From positions 49,660,006 to 49,724,005 of the forward strand of contig NC_085047.1 of assembly GCF_963662255.1 (NCBI RefSeq): 64,000 bases of DNA. The letters run 5' to 3'. This DNA is from Cinclus cinclus. Taxonomy: Eukaryota > Chordata > Aves > Passeriformes > Cinclidae. Shown piece after piece: positions 1 to 10,499 of the stretch. Position 1 is the stretch's first letter. Every line of letters starts with the position of its first letter. The notes beneath the pieces are model-generated. The model was given only the letters and a program-made list of their open reading frames with translations. It was not told the DNA's origin and made no database searches. The position numbers and the translations under genes were made by a program.

Positions 1-2838
1 ACTGAATTACAAAGAAGAGAGGTGAAAAATAATTTAAGGATGATGATGAGTTCAAGATACAAAGTATTCTTAGTTCAGGGGGATTTGGAATTGAAGTCAT
101 AAACTAGGGACACAAAAAATATGAGGAAAAAAAAACACTGAATCCTCTGCCCAAGTCTGGAAGAATGACTTTGAATTAAAGGTAAAGATGGCTGGGCAGT
201 TTGTTGCCAAAGCCCCTCTGGTTTTAAGGAAATTCTTCATCAGTGACACTCATGGTGCTTGGTCACAGAATGCAGAGAGAAGACTCAGCCTGGGGACTTG
301 ATGTAGGTATTCCTGTGGTTGAGCAGGGGACCTGGGAGTCTCAGGTGAGCCACACTGCCCTAGGCCAAGCAAGCACGTTTGAAATACATTTTGAATAAAG
401 CCATTTCTAACTTTATCTCACTGCCCCAGTGGAATTTCCCCTATTTTGTTGCAGGAAGTTTGTGGTATTTATAGTTTGTTGCTGTAAAATGGAAGTTTCT
501 CTCCTTCCATCTCAACTTTCAAAGATGCTTAAAAGAAATCTTATCTTATGTAGTCCAGGTGCATTTTTTGGAAACCCGTAAAACCCACAAGAGATGTTCC
601 CATACCTTATCCCTGCTGCCACTGAGCTGGGCAGGCTCCTTGCACCTGCAGCTCCTTACCACGAGTACTTGTCTTGGCTTCAGATCTGGAGGGTGCCTGG
701 GTTCGGTCCTGTCACTGCTGCAGCACATGGAAGATTTTGCAGTGGGTAGGGAAGAGGTCTTGGCTTTGGAGAAAGTCTGGGTGCTTTGCAGCTAGCCATA
801 AATCAGCTGTAGTAGACCACTGTCAAAGCAGCACTGCACAAACCTGGCAGTAAACTGATGGTGACCATCACTGCCTCTCTCTTCTCTGTGCAAATGTGCC
901 TGCTCTGCCTTTCACCAGCACCTGGAACCCATGGCTACCTCTGAGCCCCTCTTCACAATATCCAAATGACGCCACATTCAGGATCACAGTCCAAAATTGC
1001 CTCTGCTGGTGCCAGAGAAATGAATGGGGATTTTAGCAGTCTTTTATTACTTGCTACACATGTCTGTTATTTTCATTTGGGTTACTCTGCACAGCATATA
1101 CTTCTCTGGGCTGGCAAAGGTGCTGCAGACATCCATCTCCTTGAGTCTTAATAAAGGACTCAACCTGGGAAAAGTGGGTACAATAATGCATTTTTAAGAG
1201 CCTAGAGTATATAAATTGTTTTATTCATTGAGCAAGGAGAGGTTTTTTTACACCTTTAGAGGAATGTGTTTTATAGGAGAACAAAACGCTTTCTAGCTTG
1301 GTGTTACACCTATTTCTGTTTCAAAAGGAAAGGCTTAGTTCTGTTAAACAGAGCTTAGTATTAGTATTGTGATGAGGTACACAAATATCTTTCAAAATCC
1401 CTGTAACATTTTTCTGCTCAAAGGAGTTAGTCTTGTTTTCTCTAAAGTCTTCTCAAAGTGAAATGCTTCATTAAATTTAATAAGGCTGTGACCTACATAG
1501 TTTACAAAAGAATTAAATGCTGTAATAATATGACCATATTCTTACTGTGTGGTTAATTTGTATTTTTCTTTATATTATGAAGGTTCATTTCTTCCTTTGA
1601 AGTTTGTGTTGGGCTAGTGTACAAATAGTGTTCACTGAATAAGAATGGAAAAAAGGTGACATTGTGGCCTTTTCTGGCAGAATATATTGATAGCTTTTAA
1701 TGTTGCCTTGTCTCCTATCCCACTGGTCCTGATTAAACACTCTAGGTTTTGGAGATTATTGTTCTTTTTTTTCTTTTAAAAGATGTATTTTTGCTGCACA
1801 GGACTCCACAAGGAACAGGAATCTGGTATTCTCAAATCTAGGAAAAAAATCTCTGTCCAAATTTATGTATCCTTGAGGTCAGGAGTCACTTGGTATCCAG
1901 ACTTTCCAAGCAAAAAGCAAACTCTAATCTTTGGTCCTTGACCTTGAAGGCCAGACTGCCATGATCGTGGACCTTTGGCCTGTGAAGGAAAAGAGGAACA
2001 TTTGTGAACCTCTGTTTTGCATTTTCCTAGAAAAGTTTGGCTGAGCAAGAGCAGCAGCGTACAGGTTAGGACAGAAGCTGAAGACAGATGAGTGGTTGGT
2101 AACCACAGGCAGACATCACAGCTGAACTGCTCTTGCGGTCTAACTTCAGGTGTTGTAAACCTGCTACTGGCACTTGTCTGTGCCTTGGTGGATGTCACTC
2201 ACGTGGGCTGATGTCTTAGCAAGGAGAAGTCCACCAGTGGAAATGGACAGTGGTATGTTTAAAAAGTAGGACTTTACAGGTCGTGTCTTTGTTTCCAGGC
2301 TTGGCGCAAGAAAAGGGAAATTTTTTTTTTTTTGTTAGTGGAATTTAAAAGAAAAACTTCAAAGAAGTGTTTTCTTTGATGAAATACAAAGAAGTCCTAT
2401 GTCCTTGAAGAGGATTGTTGCTGGTCTACAATGCTTTCCAAAATTGGAGGTTATGCTTAGCGTGTTTGTCTCTGTTAGTTTTGTTTTTTTTAATTGGCAC
2501 ATAATAAATATAAAATTAGAAAGGGATACAGCATTGAAGAAGCTAACATTAAAAGAAATTCGTAGGAGTATTGAACTATGTTACTTTGCTGGAAGTTTGA
2601 GTCATGCCCCGTGGGTACTTCGCACATTTCACCTTTTAAAAATGATTGTGACCTGTAATTTTCCCAGCAAATGTCTTTTCAATGCAGCAAAGGATAAGAC
2701 ACCACTGCAGTTTGAACAGCTGTTAAAACTCATATTCAGTGTTAATACCGCCTTTATGTAGCTGGGAGATACAGGTGATGGTCGGTGTCTCCCAGATAAT
2801 TTATTTAACAAAGATTTTTCTCTTTTTCCTTCTTTCAG
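1..2838 (+). other. MTUS2: 3' part of the MTUS2 intron upstream of the recognised exon
   Basis: This is non-coding sequence by appearance: AT-rich, CpG-poor, with homopolymer runs (for example T runs near 1770 and 2324) and no repeat family I can name. Short open frames occur on both strands (the longest is 120 codons at 2399-2761), but none shows recognisable domains or sensible splice boundaries. It is assigned to the MTUS2 intron only because it runs straight into a good splice acceptor at 2838. The preceding exon is outside the window. Confidence 0.75.
2801..2838 (+). promoter_or_regulatory. MTUS2: Splice acceptor: branch region, polypyrimidine tract and AG
   Basis: A long pyrimidine tract (about 2814-2836, almost all T and C) ends in CAG with the AG at 2837-2838. 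A TTTAAC-like sequence near 2802-2808 is a plausible branch site. The exon frame opens immediately after the AG with two bases completing a split codon (phase 1). The match to the known MTUS2 protein starts within a residue or two of this point, which fixes the boundary. Confidence 0.85.
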
Positions 2839-3045
2839 TTGATCTTAAAAAAGGATCATGTCCAAGTGCTGCAAAATCAAATCTCCCCAAGCCCTGCCCG
2901 TCTGGACTTCGTCCCCCAGGTTATTCCCGGTTGCCAGCAGCTAAGCTTGCTGCATTTGGTTTTGTCAGGAGCTCAAGCGTGTCCTCGGTCTCCAGCAACC
3001 AGTCAAACGACAGCACTCAGAGTGACCAGAGCAGGACAACTAACC
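2839..3045 (+). CDS. MTUS2: Internal coding exon of MTUS2 (TIP150/CAZIP), microtubule plus-end protein
   Basis: Seen: a 207-bp open exon between a strong acceptor (AG at 2837-2838) and a consensus donor (GTAAGT at 3046). It starts and ends in phase 1, so it can be skipped without a frameshift. It encodes 68 complete codons plus split codons at each end: a Lys/Ala/Ser start, then [23 protein letters not shown], and a Ser-rich tail ([12 protein letters not shown], then Asp/Gln/Ser). There is no membrane segment or coiled coil. Family knowledge: I recall the same block in human MTUS2, starting with Asp-Leu-Lys-Lys and running through the [14 protein letters not shown] core; this copy seems to carry about three extra residues (Pro-Cys-Pro) before it. 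MTUS2 binds EB1 and recruits the depolymerising kinesin MCAK (KIF2C) to plus ends; its coiled coils lie further C-terminal, outside this exon. Inference: the basic Ser/Pro context suggests microtubule or EB binding. The paralogue MTUS1 is the main alternative, but the N-terminal half favours MTUS2. Confidence 0.9.
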
Positions 3046-3051
3046 GTAAGT
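3046..3051 (+). promoter_or_regulatory. MTUS2: Splice donor GTAAGT
   Basis: The exon ends with one base (C) of a split Arg codon and is followed by a perfect GTAAGT. As I recall it, the human protein also has an Arg at the equivalent junction. Without splicing, the frame stays open for 26 more residues and stops at TAG 3126-3128. Confidence 0.88.
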
Positions 3052-3247
3052 CCCAGAAATGCCCTTCTTTCTGGAGGGATAATAAACAGATGTTTTCCAG
3101 GATAGTACAGACTGCAGTTTCCATATAGTTCAGGACTAATGAAATCTGTGCAGTACTCGCTAATCTCTTTTGCGCCACTGATTTTGGTTTTGTATCTCGA
3201 TCGCTTGGTAAAGTTTTAAAAAAATATAATAATAATTATGAAATATT

Positions 3248-3253
3248 AATAAA
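3248..3253 (+). promoter_or_regulatory. AATAAA hexamer: possible intronic polyadenylation signal
   Basis: A canonical AATAAA lies 120 bp after the read-through stop codon of the MTUS2 exon, and a G/T-rich stretch follows at about 3315-3335. AATAAA is common in AT-rich DNA, so this is only a candidate. If used, it would end a transcript encoding MTUS2 truncated after the Ser-rich segment plus 26 novel residues. Confidence 0.2.
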
Positions 3254-6200
3254 CAACCATTAAATTCTAACAACTATTTTAAATATTAATAGTAACAGAT
3301 GAATAGGGCCTGAATGTTGAGGAGGTTGTTCTCCCTGCTGCAGAGAAAATTCCGTTAAGGGTGAATCTGAGGCATTCTTGTATTTTGTTTTTACCTGTAG
3401 CATCCCTTCTTACAAGCTGAAATAGTAAATAGAGTGAACTGTGTTTGGCAAGTAAATAGCAGCCAAAGCAGAACAGGAAAAATATTATCTAAAATAATAG
3501 ATAGATAAAATCTTTCTCATCTCCTTTTCTTCTGCTTCTTAATATTCAGTATAACACATTTAGTTTAGAAAATTGAGCAAATAATGCCAGTGATATGAAA
3601 GGGATCGAGACTGATATTGTAGTACATCTACTAGACTTTGAATGATCCTGTGGCAGAATTGTCATTCCAAATCCTATTTTCTGTAAAGGCTGTTAATTTT
3701 ATTAACTACAAAATAATACCCACTGGATTGTGCAGTCCTTGGGAAATGTGCGCATGCCCTGGGCTCAGAGCAGAAAGAGGGATTGAGGGATTTTCATGCC
3801 TGCTTTTCTTTGAAGACTGGATTGAGCCTGAACTGTGTCAATATCAAAGCAAGTGGTATCAGCCCAGGAGGGGTGCAGACAGGGCCACCAGGTGACATGA
3901 AGCAGCAGAGGAGACAAGATGCTGTAGGCTCCTAAATCTTTCACTGTTTGTATTAATTTGAAATGAATTAAAATAAATACAGTTAATATAGTTCAAAACC
4001 CTAAGGATTTTCTCTTTCCCCTTTACAAGGGGAGATTGATAAAAGACTAATGTCAGCAAAGACTTTTTAAGTTCCCCAATGCACCCAAACATGCTTGGAT
4101 CTTGTTTTACTTATCTTGTTGGACTGATCACTCATTTTTGGTTATTTTGTAATAAATTTTACTTTGAGATCAGTCAATCTCTTTTGCTTTGTGTTTTTAC
4201 CCTACCTTTATGCCTTTGGAAAACTTCCGTTATCTGGTGTTGTAATCTTTTAGTCTTTATTTACATGAAACCTGTATTAAGGACAGAATTGGCTGATATC
4301 TGATTAGATCTAAACAGCGTCTCTGCGAGTCATATTGTTGTTTAACAGTTTCAGATGGGAATCTGAAAAAAATGACATCTGTAGGTACAGAACTATCCTT
4401 GAACACACTGTATGTATACAGGGTCATACAAATCTAAAAGCAAAATACTCCAAGCTGCTGAATTTGAATCAATTGATTACTACTGAAAAAACTGTGGAAG
4501 AAGCATTAGTAATCTTGGGCATAGAAAGTCATGTCTGATTCTTCAATTCTCTTAAAAGAAATTGATTTCATTTATGTATTGTGGTGTATTTTTATATTAG
4601 CTTTGTAAATTAAGCCCATAAAAACTGAAACCACATTCCAGTCATTGGGAGGATATAGAAACATTTGGTTTCAGCTAACTCAGCTGAGGATGGCAGCACT
4701 CTTTAGTGTTGGGATCAGGATGTTGTGACCAGATTGTGCATATTACAAGATCAGGTTTGATGCATATGAAAATTACCCAGGGGAAGTGTCCTGCTTGTAG
4801 GAATTGATGTAGAGATGAGCTCAGCCCATCACCTGATGGAAAACAGCACCTATAACTTTGCTCTTGCTGCCAAGTTAGATAACTTATGGAAGCTGTTGTC
4901 TAGTTTCCCTCCACCTCCATGTGAGAGCAAGAGAATGAGCCCCTCCCAAGGGTCATCTCTCTCACGTGGCTCCTGTGACGTGCACAGCTGTCTGGTCCCG
5001 AGGTCTTTTAGTTTTGTTTAGCTCCAAAAGGATAGTGCTTCCTCCTGGACATGGGTGAGGGAAAGAGAAGGTGTGTTGTCAAGCAGGTGAGGGCACGCCT
5101 GGTGTTCAGGGTGCCAGCCCTTGGTAAGTCATCACACAAGGTGGCACCTAACTTCACCTGCTTGCTTTGGATTAAAGACAACATGACTCCTGTTCATGGG
5201 GCAAATGGGTAGGAAGAAAAACTGTTTCCTTACTGTTGATTTATTAACTTTCATAGAAATGTTATCTGTATGAAACTGTACCATCTTTTTTATTTATAGT
5301 CTATGTGCCAGCAAGAGTTAAATTAGTTGCCCGGCACCCAGGGAGCACAAATTAGTTGCTTTCCATTCTACTGCAGCTTATTTAATACAGAGCAGCAGTG
5401 CACTTCAATATGCACAGAAAGGATGTAGGGGAGAAGTACTGGCTCAGGAATCTTAGCATGACGTATTATTTCTTCCCTTCACTGTCTGCTGGAAGAACAG
5501 TTTTATTTAAATTAAATAAATAGCTGATTCTGTAGTTACTACCTGAAATCATGTCTTTGACTAAATCAGGTCTCCTAGAGGGAAAGAAAAAGTTTCACTG
5601 TTAATTTCCTAGCTCAGTAGGGTAGAAAAATGCAAAATTACCTAGTTTTGGAAGTCTTCAAACGCACATAACACAGTTCTCTATTTAAGCAGCATCTCTG
5701 CATGTTAGGGAGACAAAAGTAGTTGATAACATCTTACAAGTGTGCATTTGTTATAAATAGAGGAGCTGCTACTGTTGTAAATTAAGGGGCTCATTTCAAA
5801 ATCATGACATATTGTAGGTTACTAAAAAGCCAAGGACTACGGCTAGGTGAGAGGAAAACGCTGGTTTATTTTAGGGACAGAATGTTTTAGGGTAAACAAT
5901 GATTCTTTAAGGGACCCCAGTGAGATCCTGTTCTTGCTTTTCTCTCCTCTGCCAGATGTCTTGTGGTGCTAATTCTGCCTAAACACATTTCCTTTCAGAA
6001 GTCCCAGCTAGTGTCTCTGTCTGGGGAGTAAAACCCACTTGTTTAGAATAAGGAGACATGATGTTTGTGCTGAGGGGAAGTTTGTCAATGGACCAGCAAT
6101 GTGACAGCTTTGTTCTTCACCAGATTTTTCCCCTTCCTGTGAGTCCTCTAAAAGCAGCAAGCCTGGTTGTACAAGGAGCCTGTGCTGTGCTCCTTGGATG

Positions 6201-8837
6201 ACTTTTTGGTGATACATTTCATATTCAGGTTGACTCAGATGGGTTTGGAGTGGTGGGACTGTGCTTTTTTCCCATGGTGAGACAGGACATGCTGCTCAGC
6301 ACTTCTCTGCTTTCCTGGAATTCCATCCCAGGATTGTAGGTATCAGCCAGGCTGCTCTTTGCCAACGACATGCCAACAGTGACAGTCCTACCACCAGCTG
6401 CTAATCAGGATCAGTCGTAACAGGGCTCTGCTCCTATGAGGTCCTGCCCAGTTTTGTGTTGAGACTGAAGGGACAGCTGTGGTAAAGCCCAGGCTGAGGC
6501 TCAGCTCCTGGTCCTGCTACCACTACTCCACAGATCTGTTTTGTGGCACAGACAGATTTGTTCACTAATATTTTTGTTCAAGATTGCCTGAAAAATTCAA
6601 ATTTAGCCCCAGCTCTGGTGTACTACATTTCAAAAAATGCCTGATATTTTAAACCATTATTCTTTGTTTAGAAAAAAGGAGTTTTGTATGTCTAAAAACT
6701 TGTTGCTTTGAGATACTTCAGTCTAAGAGGAATGTGAATGTATTCTGCAAAATATGGGAAAAAGTGACTGACTGGACTGATTATTCATGTTAAAGTTGAA
6801 ACCACTATGATTTGGCATGGAAAGAAACCAATATGTAAACATAAACTTTCAATTTAAACAACTTATAACAAAATACTTAACTATGTGTATTTTCCTTTGG
6901 AATTTTAAATGCACTATGTGGAAGATTTCCCTGTGTCTGCCCCAATAAAATTTGCATGAGAGGTTCACATCATCCTCCAAAGGCCCATAGTTGTGGGATG
7001 TGGGTCCCAGTATTATCTTGTGTTTCTGCAGTGAGGTAACATGATGCTCAGACTGCACCTTCTGTTTTACTGGTTTGAGAGGCTTGGAGTTCTCTTGCTT
7101 GTATCTGCATTTTGAGTGATCAGCTGAACGTCCTGCTCACATAATTAGCTTTATGCACTTCATCAGCATAGACTCTAACTTGTTGTAAGTACCAGGTGGG
7201 AAAGAGTTTGTCAGCCGCTGTGGAGGAATTTGATGTGTGGAGGATTGGAAGAAGGGTGAATTGTTTAGAATGAGTTAAATGCCATGAGTTCAGGAAATTG
7301 AAGAGTGTCAGTATAATATGGGGAAATACTTCATAGTCATAAGGTCTGCTAGTCTGTTAAATAATCTTCCAACTCAAGTGATGAAATCCCTGTTGCTTAA
7401 GATTCTTTAAATAGAACAATAGCATGGTGTTAGAGGCAATTCTTCCCTGTCGATGTGCTAGACTAAAAGACGTAATGCTATTCAATATCTACCCACAGCT
7501 CTGAATGCTGAAGCAATTTATTTTGAGACTGAACAAGAAAATGGTGATGAATATTTCAAAACTTGTTTTAGTATCTCATGACAGCTATTGTTTTGGTAAA
7601 AATTACAGAAAAATGAAACTGCATGTTTTATTGATGTAAACCTCCATGATCCTTTCTTCAATATACATATTTCTTACCGGTTTTTGACCTTGCATCACCC
7701 AGCCTTGAAAAATTGAATTTCCATTCTAATAAGAAAAAATGTCAAAGTGTCAGATTCAGGTGGGTGGAGAAATGAAGAAATTAGAGTGATCATAGAAGCC
7801 TTGAATAGATGCCTAATTGCTTCCAAAATGGGTAGAACGTTCAAATTTGTGACATGGTAGACAAGTATACCAGTCGTTCTTAAATACATAAGTATTATGT
7901 AAATATGAAGAATTTCCTGCGTGAAAATACTTTCCAATCATATTTCTATGACTGATTTTCTGCTCAGTTTTCTACATGACAAATTCTTTTTTTTTTCCTT
8001 TCTGATCTTGTTCTGATAATAATTCCTTGATGGAAGATTTACTTTATTCTATTATTTCACTCTGAATAGGACTAAAATAGAACAGTATTGAGATTCTCAG
8101 CTTTGTGAGGTGAAGCATCTGGAAAAGTGCAGTATGCCAGCCAGGAAGAGCAAGGGCTATAACACATTTTAGCTGCCTTGACTTAGCAGCATTTACTTTT
8201 CAGACTCTAGTTGCTAATGATGGAATGAAAAAAATTCGAATAATTGTTTGGGGGTGTGGGCACAGAGGTTTCTCTCTGTTTGCAGAATTTGAAACAGCAG
8301 TGCTGAAGTATAAGTTGGCTATTAATTTCAGGAGGTTTTAGATTAGGTGCTTGTGATAGTATTTTAAATGTAGTATTATTTTAATAACTTAGATAATGTC
8401 TTTGCTATCTCCATTGTTACCTCCTTCCCTGCCCATCAGAACACATAGCAGAGGGAGCCAGCCATTCCACACTGGGAGGATCTTCACCACCCTTTCTAAT
8501 GAATAAGTAGAGGCAGGAAGATCAAGCTGGTTTGGAAATGCAAAGCTACTTTTATATGAAGATGCCAACCTGAAATATTTAAAAGGGTTTCAGTTTTGCT
8601 GGGCTTAAGTTTGTCAAAACTGAAGAAATCCATGAAACTCTGAATTCTGCAAAGCTTGCTTTTTATAAGCAAAGAACTGTTGAAAGAATTTTGCCAAGCT
8701 CTTGTGCCAGCTCAACTCAAGTGCTTAATCATCATGTTTGCTATTGTTATAAAGTGCCATATAAAATCTGTGGTTTTAGTGTAAGAAGTCCGGTCTGGGA
8801 GATTCTGTGTCTGTGTTCTAAAATTGTCCTGGCTCAT

Positions 8838-8950
8838 ACCCGGCAGCTCCAGTTCCATTTTTTTGGCACTTATTTCTGTCTGGCTTTTAAAAAGTGGCTT
8901 AAATTATCTACCTCACTTTCCTGTCCGTAAAATGGGGTGGGAGAGTACAA
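8838..8950 (-). mobile_element. MIR-like ancient SINE remnant
   Basis: On the + strand the segment ends in CCGTAAAATGGGG preceded by a CACTTTCCTGT stretch, and upstream has GGCACTTATTTCTGT and GGCTTAAATTATCTACCTC. These match, in order and spacing, the reverse complement of the MIR core (lack of tRNA head and the conserved 'fraction of bases to CCCCATTTTAC' block). Divergence is high, as expected for an old amniote SINE. The ends are approximate. Confidence 0.5.
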
Positions 8951-9957
8951 ATGTTTGTGCATGTATTGGGTAATGGGGCGACAAGGAAGAAACAGATAAT
9001 GACAAATCCTCTTTCCTGGCCCATTTCCACGCAGGATTATTTGACTGATTATGTGCACCTAATTTAGTCGCGGCGACTCTTAGTGTTTAATCTGCAGAGG
9101 GCAAAAAGTAGTTCAAACCACTTGCACACCAGGCTGCCAGACACCAGTTTCACTGGAGAAGGCAGTGCAGTGCCCCAGGATTAGATTATTCCCATTACAG
9201 ACACCCCAGGTGTCTCTGTCCTTTACCTCTGTGGGAAGGTGTTGATTCAAAGATCAGTGTTGTGAATATAGCTACTGTGGCAACTGCTTGGTGACCCTAT
9301 ACTGGGAGGTTTCATCAGCCCCTTCATTACTTTAAAAGTGTTCTGTGGTTGATTTTGTGCTTCCCTGGTCAATGGAGATAATGACTACTTTATTGCAGTA
9401 TGATCAGCTTCATTAATTTCTTAGAGGGGTACAAAGAAAGCAGTGAAGACATTTCTAAAACATCTTTTTGGTTTTTTTATCTTTAAATCACATTTTTTAA
9501 AACATCTAGTCTTCAGTGATTATGAAGGGTATCCCCTCTGGTAGGGATGTGAGTGATAAAAGAGGAAGAAGAGACCTGATGGTGCAGTGTAAATTTTACA
9601 GTCTGGGGAAAACTCTCAGTCAGCCCAGAGCCAGTACCAGACACAAGCACAACGCTGATCTTTCTGGGGACACTCAGCACTTGGAACGGTGGCACTTAAA
9701 ATGTCCTTTTGAAAATATGAGGACAAGCAGCAGCTGGATCATGTCTTGTCACATCCATATTAAAACCCCCTCCTAAGACCAGAAAACTCAGTATAAATTG
9801 TCTCATTTTCATACTCTAATCTTCCTATTCTATCTGTTGAGGGGAGAAATATTCATATAGAAGTGAACCCTGTGGGTATTCATTGAAATGGATTAATCTT
9901 TTAGTTTAGCTCAGAGAAAAATTAAGGAATAAAGCTTTGAAGAAATGAGAGCTCATC

Positions 9958-10013
9958 TGTTTCTCTTTTTCTTTTTTTCCTATTTTTTTCTTTTCTTTTT
10001 CCCCCTTGCCTTC
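9958..10013 (+). repeat. Polypyrimidine tract
   Basis: A run of almost only T and C (about 55 bases, with CTTTTT and CCCCC blocks) deep in the intron. It could come from an old poly-A tail read on the other strand, or could be simple-sequence drift. No exon follows it. Confidence 0.7.
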
Positions 10014-10475
10014 TAAAGAAATCACAGTTAAAATCTTCATAGTCACCCACTAATGAAGTATGACCTTACAGGACTTTTGAGAAACTTTCTGCTTCACCAT
10101 GTCCCTCTCATGCATTTCATTTCAGTTTATAAATCAATATTTTAAAAGGGTTAATTTTGGATTTCTAGCTATGGGGCTTATCACTGGTGTATTCCATTGA
10201 CTTCATCTGGAGGTTTTGTGCTTTTTGAAATTCAAGCCTGTGGTAATCTCGATGCATTTAACTCCATAAAGATACATCTTCAAAAAGCACCACATATTGC
10301 TTCTGGTTCAATTCTGCATTTTGTATTGTCTGTGAGGTTGAAGCCAGTGAGCACAGTGAGGCATTCTGGCTTTGAAATCTTTAAGTAAATCAAATATTTG
10401 CCTGGCTGAACCAGTTACTGACAGTGACAAAAACCATTACAGACTATGATAATAGACTTTCTTCCAATGATAACT

Positions 10476-10499
10476 CCCCCCCCCCCCCCAAAAAAAAAA
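10476..10499. repeat. Homopolymer pair C14 then A10
   Basis: Fourteen C followed directly by ten A. Such a junction is prone to slippage and sequencing error, so the exact lengths should not be trusted. Confidence 0.85.

Noticed and set aside
2399..2761. 120-codon open frame just upstream of the MTUS2 exon
   Set aside because: It lies in the intron and stops before the acceptor. It has no recognisable domain, and its composition is like other chance frames here.
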